DNA of 64,000 nt from Streptomyces palmae (GCF_004684805.1 NZ_SRID01000002.1:1-64000); one strand, 5' to 3'. Shown: positions 15,400-25,019, numbered from the stretch's first letter. Translations and numbers: made by a program. Notes: generated from the sequence alone by a model not told the origin.

Positions 15400-16161
15400 T
15401 CAGAGGTGGATGCCGCCGTCGATCTGCAGGACGGCGCCGGTGATGTACGAGGAGCGGTCGGCCACCAGGTACGAGACGAGGTCGGCGACCTCCTCCGCCC
15501 GCCCGACCCGCCGCAGCGGGATCTGGGTCTTGGCCTGCTCGATGACCTTGTCGCTGAGCGCGCTGGTCATGTCGGTCTCGATGAAGCCGGGGGCGACCAC
15601 GTTGGCGCGGATGCCGTACCGGCCCACCTCCTTGGCCAGCGACTTGGTGAAGCCGATGATCCCGGCCTTGGAGGCGGCGTAGTTGGTCTGGGTGGCGTTG
15701 CCGTAGACGCCGGCCACCGAGGAGAGGTTCACGATGACGCCGGACTTCCGCTTCATCATCTCGTAGATGACGGTGCGGCAGACGTTGTACGTGCCGTCGA
15801 GGTTGACCTGGATGACCCGCTGCCAGTCCTCGTCCTTCATCAGCAGCAGCGGGTTGTCCCGGGTGATGCCGGCCGAGGTGACCACCGCGTCGATCGGGCC
15901 GAGCGCCGCCTCCACCTCGCCGACCAGGGCGCGGACCTGTGCCATGTCGGAGACGTCGGTCTGCTTGACGAAGGCGCGCCGGCCCAGGTCCACCACCTCC
16001 TTCTCCAGCGAGGCGGCGGCTTCGGCGTTGCCCGCGTAGCAGATCGCCACGTCGAAGCCGTCCGCGGCCAGCCGCAGCGCGACCGCCCGGCCGATGCCCC
16101 GGCTGCCGCCGGTGACCAGCGCGACCTTGGCGGTCTCCGCCGCCTGTTCGGTCGCGGTCAC
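15400..16161 (-). CDS. FabG-type 3-oxoacyl-ACP reductase (ketoreductase)
   Basis: A 253-residue SDR enzyme. The NADPH motif TGGSRGIG is at 17-24, and the catalytic residues Asn120, Ser148, Tyr161 and Lys165 are all present (YAASK motif). Its FabG-like length and closing GAVLQIDGG motif are typical. It is the only ketoreductase in the cluster, so it probably serves every elongation cycle. The GTG at 16161 overlaps the stop of the double-hotdog gene (GTGA). Confidence 0.93.
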   Translation of the reverse strand: MTATEQAAETAKVALVTGGSRGIGRAVALRLAADGFDVAICYAGNAEAAASLEKEVVDLGRRAFVKQTDVSDMAQVRALVGEVEAALGPIDAVVTSAGITRDNPLLLMKDEDWQRVIQVNLDGTYNVCRTVIYEMMKRKSGVIVNLSSVAGVYGNATQTNYAASKAGIIGFTKSLAKEVGRYGIRANVVAPGFIETDMTSALSDKVIEQAKTQIPLRRVGRAEEVADLVSYLVADRSSYITGAVLQIDGGIHL

Positions 16162-17159
16162 TTGGCGTCACCCTCACCGCGGAAGGCTCGGGCGACCCGC
16201 TCGTCCCACTCGACCAGGCGGCCCTTCTTGCCGTTCTCCACCACACCGTAGGCGTGGGTGATCTCGCCGGTGGCGGTCTTCACCAGGCGGCCGTCGCGGA
16301 CCACGTAGTAGTCCAGGCGGGAGGTGTAGAGCAGGTTCTTGAAGATGTTGTCGACCGTGTAGACGACGTACAGGTCCTCTTCCAGGTGCGCCTCGTCCAG
16401 CAGCGTGACGTGCGAACGGGTCACTGCCGGGATCCAGTTGGACTCGTCCAGCAGGGCGCGGATGGAGATGCCCCGGGCGTCCACGAAGCGGTGCTTGGCC
16501 TCCTCCATCAGGCGCAGGTAGCCGGACATCGGCATGCGCTCGAAGAAGTGGACGTAGGGGTAGGGGATGCGGAACTTCCAGGCGTAGGCGTTCTCACCGG
16601 CGGTGAGCTGCTCCAGCACCGGGTCGCGGTCCACGGAGCCGCCGGAGATCAGGGTCTCCGCACCCAGCTCGGCGACCTCGGCGCCCGGCTCGGCGCCGCC
16701 GATGCGCGCCTTGACGAAGCGCTCCAGGCCGGCCGGGACCGGCTTGCGCTCCAGCATCCGGCGGTCGTCCTCGTCGTACCGGAGCACCGCGCGGGCCTTG
16801 GAGGAGACGGCCTTGTTGGGCTCGCCGTCGCGCTCCACGGTGATGGAGACCTTGAAGGTCAGCTCGTCGTCGCCGTCCTTGGTGACCGGCTTGACCTCGA
16901 TGGAGGCCTGGTCGTCCACGATCAGCGCGGTGTTCAGGCGGGAGTCGAGGAAGGTGAGGTCGAAGCCCAGGCCGCACTCCTCGTAGAGCGCGCCGACCGG
17001 CAGGCCGCTGACCCGGAAGTGGTCGATGATGGCCTTCTCGACCAGGTAGTTGACGTGCTTGAAGCCGATGATGGTGCCGATGTTGGCACCCTCGTAGCCG
17101 GGGCTGTGCACCACCGTGGTGGTCTCGGACAGCAGGCGCTTGACAGCGGTATCGGTCAT
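16158..17159 (-). CDS. Double-hotdog acyl thioesterase-like protein
   Basis: 333 residues containing two hotdog units. The first is about residues 20-135 ([20 protein letters not shown] helix region, then [20 protein letters not shown] and [10 protein letters not shown] strands). The second is about 205-330 ([20 protein letters not shown] helix, then [19 protein letters not shown]). Both resemble 4-hydroxybenzoyl-CoA thioesterase/YbgC-type domains. Possible roles are acyl-ACP hydrolysis, editing, or dehydration. The ATG at 17159 overlaps the hydrolase stop (ATGA), so both are made together. Confidence 0.75.
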   Translation of the reverse strand: MTDTAVKRLLSETTTVVHSPGYEGANIGTIIGFKHVNYLVEKAIIDHFRVSGLPVGALYEECGLGFDLTFLDSRLNTALIVDDQASIEVKPVTKDGDDELTFKVSITVERDGEPNKAVSSKARAVLRYDEDDRRMLERKPVPAGLERFVKARIGGAEPGAEVAELGAETLISGGSVDRDPVLEQLTAGENAYAWKFRIPYPYVHFFERMPMSGYLRLMEEAKHRFVDARGISIRALLDESNWIPAVTRSHVTLLDEAHLEEDLYVVYTVDNIFKNLLYTSRLDYYVVRDGRLVKTATGEITHAYGVVENGKKGRLVEWDERVARAFRGEGDAK

Positions 17160-18031
17160 GATCGGTCTCCCATGCAGGCGGAAGGGGCGACGGTCTCGCC
17201 CCGGGTGCGGATCCGGTCGGCGAAGCCGTCGACCAGTGCCGCGAAGTGTTCGCTGTGCTCGGTCATCGGGAAGTGGCCGCAGTCCTCCAGGGTGTGGAGT
17301 TCGGCCTGCGGCAGGAGGCGGGCGAGGGTGGCGGCCTCCTCGGTCGGGGCCATCCGGTCCCCGGCACCGGTGATCACCAGTACCGGCAGGTCCAGCCGGG
17401 CCAGGTCGGCCCAGGGGCTGCGCAGGTACTGCTCGAAGAAGCGGGTCCAGCCGTACGGGCCGACCAGTTCGGCCAGCCGCAGCGCCATGGCCTGGCGCAG
17501 CGCCGGGTTGCCGCGGCCCTGGGACATCACCGCCAGGGAGTCGGCCGTGTGCTCCTGGATCCGGCCCAGCATGCCGGTGAAGGTGGCGTAGTCGAAGTCC
17601 TGCGGCGCGGCCCGGTAGAACGGCGAGACCAGGACCAGGCCGCGGATGCCCCACCGTTCGGGCAGCTCCCGGTCCGGCGCGGTGCCCGGTTCGGCGCCGC
17701 CCAGCAGGTTCAGCAGCAGCAGCGCCGAGAAGGAGTGGGCGACCACGATCTCGCAGCCGCCGGCCGGCTCGGCCGCGGCGTCCAGCGCCTGCCGTATCCA
17801 GTCCAGGGCCGCCGGGTGGTGGTACCAGTTCCCGACACCGCCGCCGCGCCAGGGCAGCTCGGCGGCCCGTACCGGACCGCCCGCGGCGCTGTGGGACAGA
17901 TAGGAGTCCCACAGCGTCGCGCTGTTGGCCAGCCCGTGCAGCATGAGCAGACCGGGCTCCCCGGGGCCGCCCGCTCGCTTGGGGAGCAGTCGGACCGGGG
18001 GCTGCCCGCTCGGCCGCACCGGCTGTGCCAT
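17156..18031 (-). CDS. Alpha/beta hydrolase (possible release or editing thioesterase)
   Basis: A 291-residue alpha/beta hydrolase. The nucleophile is Ser100 in VAHSFSA (an AxSxS elbow variant of GxSxG), with Asp225 in ITGAGDRMAP and His253 in EDCGHFPM. The oxyanion loop is LMLHGLANS. It is coupled to the double-hotdog gene, and 4 bases separate it from the CLF upstream. A type II thioesterase or off-loading role is likely, but an ester or amide hydrolase acting on the product cannot be excluded. Confidence 0.85.
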   Translation of the reverse strand: MAQPVRPSGQPPVRLLPKRAGGPGEPGLLMLHGLANSATLWDSYLSHSAAGGPVRAAELPWRGGGVGNWYHHPAALDWIRQALDAAAEPAGGCEIVVAHSFSALLLLNLLGGAEPGTAPDRELPERWGIRGLVLVSPFYRAAPQDFDYATFTGMLGRIQEHTADSLAVMSQGRGNPALRQAMALRLAELVGPYGWTRFFEQYLRSPWADLARLDLPVLVITGAGDRMAPTEEAATLARLLPQAELHTLEDCGHFPMTEHSEHFAALVDGFADRIRTRGETVAPSACMGDRS

Positions 18032-18035
18032 GGCG

Positions 18036-19004
18036 TCAGTCCTGTCCGGGCCGTATCAGGACGCCGGCCACACCGTCGTCCTCGGCGCCGCAGACCGCCA
18101 GCACCGGGCCGCGCTCACCGGTCTGGTAGCGGCCGGCGGCGGAGGCGAGCTGGAGCACGCCCAGCGCGCCGGAGGTGGTGCCGAACACCGGGGCCAGGTC
18201 CAGCCGGTCGGCGCCGGGCAGCAGCTCCTGGTCCACCTCGGCGCCGCCCTCGGGCAGGTACCAGGCCGCGGGCCGCTCGCCGCCGGCGGTCAGCGCGGCC
18301 GTGCAGGCGGCCACCGAGGAGGTGCGCACCGCACGGACGCACTCGGCCAGCGCCGGGGCCTCGCGCTCGGCCGCGTCGGCCGGACGCTCCAGCACCAGGG
18401 CCGCCGCGCCGTCCAGCACCCGGTCCCCGCCGACCAGCTTGCGGACCACCGGGTTGTCCGGCTCGACACCCACCACCAGGACGTAGCGGGCGCGTCCGGC
18501 GCGCAGCCAGGACAGCGCCCAGCCGACCGCGTCCAGACCGCCGGTGGCGCCGTTGCACACGGTGAGGTTGGGCCCGCGCAGGGTGTACCGGATCGCCACC
18601 TCGGAGGCGACGATGTTGCTGGACAGGTTGGGCGTGACGATCGGGCTGACCAGCCGGGAGCTGCACTCCTTGGCGATGGTGTCCACGACCTCGACGACCG
18701 AGTCCAGGTTGCCGAAGTTGGAGCTGACCACCACGGCGACCTCTTCCGGGGCCACCTTGAGGCTGGTCTTCAGGCCGTGGCCGTCCAGCAGGCCGGCGGC
18801 GATCAGCGCGTCGTGCGCGGCCACCAGGCCGAGCTGGGTGGCCCGGTCCTTGTAGCGCAGGCCCTTCTTGCCGATCCGGGCCGCCGGGTCGACCGGCTCG
18901 GGGGCCGGGTCGACGGTGCTGAGCAGGTCCTTGGCGGAGTCCACGCCGGGGAGGGCGAGCCCCACCCCGGTGATGACCGCGCTGCTGGTCACGGAAGTGG
19001 TCAC
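18036..19004 (-). CDS. Chain length factor (KS-beta), pair 3
   Basis: A 322-residue KS-fold protein. After LRGPN the sequence is LTVCNGATGGLDAVG; the position of the catalytic Cys is Gly, so it is a CLF-type subunit. RIGKKGLRYKDR near residue 43 resembles the GKKGTRxMDR segment of the other CLFs. The GTG at 19004 overlaps the stop of its KS (GTGA). Confidence 0.83.
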   Translation of the reverse strand: MTTSVTSSAVITGVGLALPGVDSAKDLLSTVDPAPEPVDPAARIGKKGLRYKDRATQLGLVAAHDALIAAGLLDGHGLKTSLKVAPEEVAVVVSSNFGNLDSVVEVVDTIAKECSSRLVSPIVTPNLSSNIVASEVAIRYTLRGPNLTVCNGATGGLDAVGWALSWLRAGRARYVLVVGVEPDNPVVRKLVGGDRVLDGAAALVLERPADAAEREAPALAECVRAVRTSSVAACTAALTAGGERPAAWYLPEGGAEVDQELLPGADRLDLAPVFGTTSGALGVLQLASAAGRYQTGERGPVLAVCGAEDDGVAGVLIRPGQD

Positions 19005-20155
19005 GACGCGGCCTCCACAATCGCGACGGCGTTGATGCCGCCGAATCCGAACGCGTTGATCTGGGCGAGCGAGACCTTCGCGGAGGCCTCCTTGTCACGG
19101 ACGATGCGGAAGGTCTCCACCTCGTCCATCGGGTCGTCGAGCGTGATGGTGGGCGCGATCCGACCGGTGCGCATGCTGCCCAGCGCGGTGATCAGCGAGT
19201 GCAGCCCGGAGCCGCCCGAGGTGTGACCGGTCATCGACTTCATGGCGGTCATCACCGGCGAGGTCACGTCCTCGCCGAACACCTCGCCCATGGCCTGCGC
19301 CTCGCCGAGGTCGTTGGCCGGGGTCCCGGTGCCGTGCAGCATCACCAGGTCGATCTCGGCCGGGGCCACCCCCGCCCGGCGGTGGGTCTCCCGCATCACC
19401 TGGGCGATCATCCCGGCGTCCGGGGCGGTGGCGTGGATGGCGTCGCAGTTGACGCCCACCCCGCGCACCCAGCCGCGCGGCGCCGCGCCGTCCCGCGGCG
19501 CGCGACGCAGCACCACGGCCGCGGCGCCCTCGCCCAGGATGGTGCCCATCCGGTTGCGGTCGAAGGGGCGCACCGCGCCGGGCGGTACGGACTGCACCCG
19601 GTCGGCGATGCCGAACATGCTCTCGGTGATCGAGTCGGTGCCGGCCACCACCACGACCTCCGGGCCCGCCTCGTCGGCCAGCAGGTCGGTGGCGAGGGAG
19701 AGCGCGTACAGCGAGGCCGAGCACGCGTTGGAGAAGGTGTGGGTGTTGCTGGCGTTGAACCGCTCCCGCAGCGCGGCACCGAAGTGCAGCCCGGCCGCGG
19801 TCAGCGGGTCGCCGTCACGCCACCAGCGCTCCACCGAACGCAGCTCGCGCAGCCCGGTGCCGACGAGCACCGGGATGTCGCCCAGGTCCTCGTCCATGCC
19901 GGCGTCGGCCAGCGCCTGCGCGACGGCGTCCAGCAGGAAGCCGGTCGCGCGCTGTGCCGTGCTGGGCTGCCCGGCCGCGTCCTTGGTGTCCGCCTGGATC
20001 TCGTACAGCTCACCGGCGGTGTACCAGTCCTTGGTGAACTCGCGCATCGGCGCGAGCCCGGTCCGTCCCGCGCAGAGGCTCTCGAAGATCTCCTCGGCGG
20101 TACGGCCGACGCTGGCCACCGCGCCCACCCCGGTGATGGGCCACCGCTCGGTCAT
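19001..20155 (-). CDS. Ketosynthase alpha (KS), pair 3
   Basis: A 384-residue KS with Cys145 in SNACSASLYA, His274 in LHGTGTPAND and His311 in MTGHTSGGSG, so it is catalytically complete. It is diverged from pairs 1, 2 and 4. The ATG at 20155 lies 38 bases after the HGADSL ACP stop, in the same leftward operon. It could act in starter formation or late elongation (unknown). Confidence 0.92.
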   Translation of the reverse strand: MTERWPITGVGAVASVGRTAEEIFESLCAGRTGLAPMREFTKDWYTAGELYEIQADTKDAAGQPSTAQRATGFLLDAVAQALADAGMDEDLGDIPVLVGTGLRELRSVERWWRDGDPLTAAGLHFGAALRERFNASNTHTFSNACSASLYALSLATDLLADEAGPEVVVVAGTDSITESMFGIADRVQSVPPGAVRPFDRNRMGTILGEGAAAVVLRRAPRDGAAPRGWVRGVGVNCDAIHATAPDAGMIAQVMRETHRRAGVAPAEIDLVMLHGTGTPANDLGEAQAMGEVFGEDVTSPVMTAMKSMTGHTSGGSGLHSLITALGSMRTGRIAPTITLDDPMDEVETFRIVRDKEASAKVSLAQINAFGFGGINAVAIVEAAS

Positions 20156-20193
20156 GCTCTACCCCCTGGGTTCCGCTGGTTGCGTTCGGCGGG

Positions 20194-20448
20194 TTACTTG
20201 GCGTCCATGGACTCGCCGACGACCTCGGCGACACCCTTGAGGTTGACCATGCGGGAGAGCTCCGCCTGGTCGATGGTGATCTTGAACTCCTTCTCGAGGG
20301 AGGCCAGGATCTCGATGGCGCGCAGCGAGTCGGCGCCGTGGTCCTCGCGGAACAGGCTGGTCTCGGTGACCTCGTCCTCTTCCAGCTCGAGGATCTCGCA
20401 GACGATCTCCTTGATTTGCTCGAACTGCTCGTCGGTGATGGCAGGCAT
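20194..20448 (-). CDS. Acyl carrier protein (ACP 3), HGADSL type
   Basis: An 84-residue ACP with Ser41 in HGADSLRAIEIL and strong GGAGG before the ATG. It is nearly identical over residues 12-70 to the divergent ACP at 20834, including the whole KEIVCEILELEEDEVT segment, which indicates a recent duplication. First gene of the long leftward operon that runs to 10811. Confidence 0.94.
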   Translation of the reverse strand: MPAITDEQFEQIKEIVCEILELEEDEVTETSLFREDHGADSLRAIEILASLEKEFKITIDQAELSRMVNLKGVAEVVGESMDAK

Positions 20449-20833
20449 GGGAGACCTCCGCGGCCAATTGGGAATACGGAAGATTCCTGCCGCCGAATGC
20501 GCCTCCGGACAGCGCCGGAAGTCTGGCGGTTCGGCAGATCAGGAAAAGTGGATTCACCGGAACGATAGAGGTGGCGGGGGAGTGCTCCCGACCATCCCGA
20601 CAGGAAGATGCCACCCCCACCCGGCCCTGGGAGTATGCGCCGCCGACGGTTCGGCAGGTGGGTGTCAGACCCATCAATCGGTGCAACGTCCCCGGTCGCG
20701 CAGCACGTTGACAGGTTGGGACAGCCGACGCGGCGTCACATGACAACTTCCTGCGAATGCGGTTGCCGCGCGGTTCGACGCCTCCCTACTGTCCCCCGGG
20801 AAATACCCAGGTAATTCTGAAAGGTTGACCACC
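20449..20833. promoter_or_regulatory. Divergent promoter region between the two twin ACP genes
   Basis: This 385-base gap has no supported gene. It must carry the promoters of the leftward (ACP 3 onward) and rightward (ACP 4, KS 4, CLF 4) operons. The segment next to ACP 4 includes CGTCACATGACAAC and AATACCCAGGTAATTCTG, more AT-rich than its surroundings. I cannot assign promoter boxes reliably, and I did not find the 12-mer seen at 9060. Confidence 0.45.
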
Positions 20834-21085
20834 ATGGCCAATGTCACGGCTGAGCAGGCTGCCACCATCAAGGAGATCGTCTGCGAGATCCTCGAGCTCG
20901 AAGAGGACGAGGTCACCGGCGAGAGCCTGTTCCGTGAGGACCACGGCGCCGACTCGCTGCGCGCCATCGAGATCCTGGCGTCGCTGGAGAAGGAATTCAA
21001 GGTGACGATCGACCAGGCCGAGCTCTCCCGCATGGTCAACCTGAACGGCGTTTACGAGGTCCTGGCCGAGTCCGCCGGCTGGTAG
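20834..21085 (+). CDS. Acyl carrier protein (ACP 4), HGADSL type
   Basis: An 83-residue ACP with Ser41 in HGADSLRAIEIL. The ATG at 20834 follows GAAAGG; a TTG three codons upstream is unlikely. It is the twin of ACP 3 and differs mainly at both ends (AEQAAT and YEVLAESAGW). It lies 47 bases before KS 4, forming a minimal ACP-KS-CLF set read rightward. Confidence 0.94.
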   Translation: MANVTAEQAATIKEIVCEILELEEDEVTGESLFREDHGADSLRAIEILASLEKEFKVTIDQAELSRMVNLNGVYEVLAESAGW

Positions 21086-21132
21086 CAGCCCGATCCATCC
21101 ACCGCCGCGCCCGATCCACTTGGGGGGAAGCC

Positions 21133-22377
21133 ATGACGACTAATCCAGCCGGCGGCGTACACGACGCCGCACGCAGAGTGGTGCTGACCGGATTCGGAGT
21201 CTTCTCCAGCATCGGAGTGGGCGCCGCAGAGTTCGCCGAGGGCCTGCGCTCGGGACGGAGCGGCGCCAAGCCGATCACCGTCTTCGACACCGAGGGGTTC
21301 GAGCACACCAACGGGTGCGAGATCCGCGGTTTCGAACCCGAGCGCTGGATCCGCAACCTGGACGCGGCCCAGCTCGGCCGGGCCAGCCAGTTCTCGGTCG
21401 CGGCGGCCCGGATGGCCGTCCAGGACGCCGGTCTGGACCCGGCGGACCTGCGCGAGCAGCGCGGCCTGATCTCCATCGGCACCACCGACGGCGAGTCCTG
21501 GGACCTGGACCGCCTGGTGGCCAGCCAACTCGCCAAGGGCTCCGCCGAGATGGACCGCTCCATCGCCGGCCGGATCCGCGCCGGACGGCTGTCCGCCAGC
21601 ATCGCCCAGGAGCTGGGCCTGACCGACGTCGAGGCCGTCACCATCCCGACCGCCTGCGCGGCCGGCAACTACGCCATCGGCTACGGCTTCGACGCGGTGC
21701 GCTCCGGTGAGGCGGACTACGCGCTGTGCGGCGGGGCCGACGCCATGTGCCGCAAGACCTTCGCCGGCTTCTACCGGCTGGGCACCATCGCGCCCGAGCG
21801 CTGCCAGCCCTTCGACATCGACCGCAAGGGCCTGCTCACCGGCGAGGGCGCCGGGGTGCTGCTGCTGGAGACCCTGGAGTCCGCGCTGGCCCGCGGCGCC
21901 CGGATCTACGCCGAGGTGCTCGGCTACGGCCTCAACTGCGACGCCGACCACCAGGTGGCGCCGCTGGAGTCCAGCGTCGCCCGCTGCATGGAGCTGGCGC
22001 TGGAGAACGCGGGCGTCAAGCCCGAGGAGGTCGACCTGATCTCCGCCCACGGCACCGGCACCAAGGCCAACGACGTCACCGAGTCCCGGGCCATCCGCTC
22101 GGTGTACGGCACCACCCCGCCGCGCACCGTCTCGGTGAAGTCCATGCTCGGGCACACCATGGGCGCGGCCAGCGCACTGGCGGCGATCGCCTGCTCGCTG
22201 GCGATCACCCACGGGTTCATCCCGCCCACCATCAACCATGCCTCCACCGACCCCGAGTGCGAGATCGACTGCGTGCCCAACGAGGCCGTCGAGGCCGATC
22301 TGCGGATCGTGCAGAACAACGGGCTGGCCTTCGGGGGCAACAACGCCGTGGTCCTCCTCGGCAGGTACGAGGCGTGA
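21133..22377 (+). CDS. Ketosynthase alpha (KS), pair 4
   Basis: A 414-residue KS with Cys175 in IPTACAAGNYA, His306 in ISAHGTGTKAND and His341 in MLGHTMGA. It shares long stretches with KS 1 (for example TFxGFYRLGTIAPE and ARGARIYAEVLGYGLNCDA), so the two pairs are paralogues within one cluster. The ATG at 21133 is preceded by GGGGGGAAG. Probably one of the two main elongating KSs. Confidence 0.93.
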   Translation: MTTNPAGGVHDAARRVVLTGFGVFSSIGVGAAEFAEGLRSGRSGAKPITVFDTEGFEHTNGCEIRGFEPERWIRNLDAAQLGRASQFSVAAARMAVQDAGLDPADLREQRGLISIGTTDGESWDLDRLVASQLAKGSAEMDRSIAGRIRAGRLSASIAQELGLTDVEAVTIPTACAAGNYAIGYGFDAVRSGEADYALCGGADAMCRKTFAGFYRLGTIAPERCQPFDIDRKGLLTGEGAGVLLLETLESALARGARIYAEVLGYGLNCDADHQVAPLESSVARCMELALENAGVKPEEVDLISAHGTGTKANDVTESRAIRSVYGTTPPRTVSVKSMLGHTMGAASALAAIACSLAITHGFIPPTINHASTDPECEIDCVPNEAVEADLRIVQNNGLAFGGNNAVVLLGRYEA

Positions 22378-22394
22378 GAGGGAGCGTGAGCAGC

Positions 22395-23492
22395 ATGACC
22401 GGACCACTGATCACCGACTGGTCGGCGGTCTCGCCGTACGGCATCGGCCGCGCGGCGTTCGAGGAGGGCTTCCGCTCCGGCCGGACCACCTCGGTGCCGC
22501 TGGAGAACGAGGACTGGCTGGTCGGCGAGCGCGCCGACACCGAGGCCTGCCTGGTCCCCGGCTTCGTCATCAAGGAGGTGCTCGGCAAGAAGGGCACCCG
22601 CGCCATGGACCGGGTCACCGGCCTGGTGGTCACCACGGTCGGCAGGCTGCTGGACACCACCGGCGGCCCGCTGCCCTCCGAGGACCCCGACGAGGACACC
22701 GCGCTGGTGCTGGGCACCACCCACGGCAGCCACAAGAGCATGGTGGACATCACCCGGGACACCCTCACCGACGAGAAGCCGTACTACATCAACACCGCGC
22801 ACATCCCCAACGCCATCGGCAACGCCTCGGCCGGCATGTGCGCCATCTGGTACGGGCTCAAGGGCCCCAACGCCACCATCGCGGCCGGCCGCAACTCCGG
22901 TATCGCCACCCTCAACTACGGCCGCCGGCTGCTGGCCACCGGCCGCGCCCGGACCGTCCTGTGCGGCGCCGCCGAGGAGTACACCACCGACCGCTCCTGG
23001 CTGGAGTGGCACACCCGGGGCGCCGACGAGACCGGCACCGTGCTGGGCGAGGGCTGCGCCATGGTCCAGCTGCGCGCGCCGGCCGCGGACGGCAGGGGTG
23101 ACGACGACGCGCTCGCCGAGGTGCTCGGCGTGAGCAGCGGGATCACCGGCCCGGACGGGGTGGCCGCCGGACTGGAGACCGTGGTGGGCAACGCGCTCAG
23201 GCGGGCCGGCATCGGCCGCGAGGAGGTGTGGGCGGTCTCCGCCTCCGCCCCGGCGGGCGAGGCGGGACGGCAGGAGCTCAAGGCCCTGGACGCCCTCTTC
23301 GGCGACCTGGACCCGCTGACCCTGGGCCGGCCCGGGCAGATCGGCGACACCGGCGCGGCCACCTCCGCGTTCCAGGTGGTCGCCACGCTCACCGCGGCCC
23401 AGGACTCGGCCCGTGCCGCGGGCCGGGTGGCCGTGCTCACCTCGGTCGACCGGGACGGTGCGCTGGGCTGCGCGCTGCTGCGGATGCGCTGA
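22395..23492 (+). CDS. Chain length factor (KS-beta), pair 4
   Basis: 365 residues, the same length as CLF 1. The segment LKGPNATIAAGRNSGIATL lacks the catalytic Cys. The ATG at 22395 has GAGAGGGAG about 10 bases upstream; the GTG at 22386 is too close to that site. It is the last gene of the rightward operon and is followed by a hairpin terminator. Confidence 0.88.
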   Translation: MTGPLITDWSAVSPYGIGRAAFEEGFRSGRTTSVPLENEDWLVGERADTEACLVPGFVIKEVLGKKGTRAMDRVTGLVVTTVGRLLDTTGGPLPSEDPDEDTALVLGTTHGSHKSMVDITRDTLTDEKPYYINTAHIPNAIGNASAGMCAIWYGLKGPNATIAAGRNSGIATLNYGRRLLATGRARTVLCGAAEEYTTDRSWLEWHTRGADETGTVLGEGCAMVQLRAPAADGRGDDDALAEVLGVSSGITGPDGVAAGLETVVGNALRRAGIGREEVWAVSASAPAGEAGRQELKALDALFGDLDPLTLGRPGQIGDTGAATSAFQVVATLTAAQDSARAAGRVAVLTSVDRDGALGCALLRMR

Positions 23493-23527
23493 CCGCGCGG
23501 CCTCTCCGCGGGGCGTGCCCGAGATCA

Positions 23528-23562
23528 GGTGGCCGGTGTCCTCCCGGGGGACACCGGCCACC
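23528..23562 (+). terminator. Terminator after CLF 4
   Basis: A perfect 14-bp stem (GGTGGCCGGTGTCC and its complement) with a 7-base loop, 35 bases after the stop codon. Confidence 0.8.
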
Positions 23563-23643
23563 GCCGCATGCCACGCCCCGGCACGCGGATACGCCGAAGC
23601 CGGCCGAGCCAAGGGGCCCCGCGCCCGAGCAGAACGGACTTGC

Positions 23644-23945
23644 CGCGTCGGTCGGTTCAGGGCACACGCCAGGACGGCGAACGAAACACCGACCGCCGCC
23701 GTACGCCACCGGTCAGGCATGCCAAAAGGTCCATGTCAGTCGCCTCGCCCTGGCCGGATGGCCTTACCGCGTCGGCCAGTTCAGGTCCGGTCCAGGACGG
23801 CGAACGAACACCGACCACCGCCGTACGCCACCGGTCAGGCATGCCAAAAGGTCCGCGTCAGTCGCCTCACCACTGCCGTACGGCGTCACCGCGTGGGCCA
23901 GTTCGCCGGATCGCGACCGGGCCGCGCCAGGACGGCGTGCGGGAA
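23644..23945. repeat. Tandem direct repeat, about 123 bp, two full copies plus a degenerate third
   Basis: Non-coding tract between the convergent CLF 4 and IclR genes. GGTCAGGCATGCCAAAAGGT occurs at 23711 and 23834, and AGGACGGCGAACGA at 23671 and 23794, both 123 bases apart. A weaker third copy begins near 23890 (CGCGTGGGCCAGTTCGCC) with AGGACGGCG at 23929. No gene is supported here although several frames stay open. See findings. Confidence 0.75.
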
Positions 23946-24024
23946 GACTCATCACCGCCGCAGGCCGTCGCCCCGCGGGCGGGCACGCCGGAGCGGCGCC
24001 ACACCCCGGCCGGACGGCCACTCG

Positions 24025-24762
24025 TCAGCGGTGCAGGCCGCCGCCGCTGAGCCGGAGCGCCGCGTCGATCACCGCACTGCCGTACAGCCGGCCCGGGGTG
24101 CTGCTCATCTCGGTCACCGGTCCGGAGATGGACAGCGCGGCCATCACCCGGCCGCCCGGGCCGCGGACCGGCGCCGCCACCGCGGCGATGCCGTGCTCCC
24201 GTCCGCCGATGCTCTGCGCCCAGCCCTGCCGCCGCACCCCGGAGAGGGTGGCCGCGTTGAACTGCGCCCCGCGCAGGCACTCGTAGAGCTCGTCCGGCCG
24301 CTCCCAGGCCAGCAGCACCTGGGAGACCGGTCCGGCGTTCATCGGCAGCGCGGCGCCCACCGGCACCCGGTCCCGGGGACCGGGGTCGCCCGGTGCGGCC
24401 ACCTCCGCCACGCAGACCCGCATGTTGCCGCGGCGCCGGTAGAGCCGGGCGCTGGCGCCGGTGATGTCCCGCAGCTCGCCCAGCACCGGCTCGGCGGACA
24501 GCACCAGATGGTCCCGGCACGCCTCCATGGCCATCAGCCCCAGCCGGGGCCCCAGGATGAACCGGCCCTGTGCGTCCCGGGCGAGCAGCCGCAGCCGCTC
24601 CAGCGCGAGGACCAGCCGATGCACCGTGGGGCGCTTCAACCCGGTGTCCGAGACCAGTCTCGACAGCGAGGCCGGTCCGCCTTCCAGCACGCCGAGCAGG
24701 AGCGACGCCTTGTCGAGAACACCGACTCCGCTCAGTGCCTGTTCCGGAGTTGAGGTCGTCAT
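24025..24762 (-). CDS. IclR-family transcriptional regulator
   Basis: 245 residues. The N-terminal winged helix is about residues 14-75 (SLSRLVSDTGLKRPTVHRLV is the HTH core). The C-terminal IclR effector domain is about 85-245, including the GHGIAAVAAPV-type strand (here REHGIAAVAAPVRGPGGRV). IclR proteins bind small acids and usually repress neighbouring operons. The ATG at 24762 follows GAGGAG. It lies at the right edge of the PKS genes and is a candidate cluster repressor. The ligand is unknown. Confidence 0.88.
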   Translation of the reverse strand: MTTSTPEQALSGVGVLDKASLLLGVLEGGPASLSRLVSDTGLKRPTVHRLVLALERLRLLARDAQGRFILGPRLGLMAMEACRDHLVLSAEPVLGELRDITGASARLYRRRGNMRVCVAEVAAPGDPGPRDRVPVGAALPMNAGPVSQVLLAWERPDELYECLRGAQFNAATLSGVRRQGWAQSIGGREHGIAAVAAPVRGPGGRVMAALSISGPVTEMSSTPGRLYGSAVIDAALRLSGGGLHR

Positions 24763-25019
24763 GGATGTGTCTCCTCGTCGGACGGGCGGAGGCCCGGCGT
24801 GGCTGGGGAGGGTATCCCGAACCTCCGCGCCGGCGACCCGCGCGGGGATGAGGGCCACCGGGGAATTCATCATCCAACTCCCTGAAGTGGGTTGAGAATT
24901 CCTATGGTCATGTCTAGTCGCCGCCGCCAAACACCCGCAACGACGACTACAGGAACCTGCCAGCCCCGCCGGGCGCGCCGTCGCCTTCCGGTCTCCTGAC
25001 TATTTGTTGAAGTGCGGCC
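24763..25019. promoter_or_regulatory. Upstream region of the IclR gene
   Basis: No gene is seen. The block 24860-24915 is more AT-rich, with two GAATTC sites flanking an imperfect inverted repeat (CCAACTCC ... GTGGGTTG). That makes it the best candidate for the IclR promoter and its own operator. Confidence 0.35.

Noticed and set aside
23529-24286. Open frames across the 123-bp tandem repeats
   Set aside because: The frames arise from repeated DNA and have no credible start or domain; some run into the IclR gene on the other strand.
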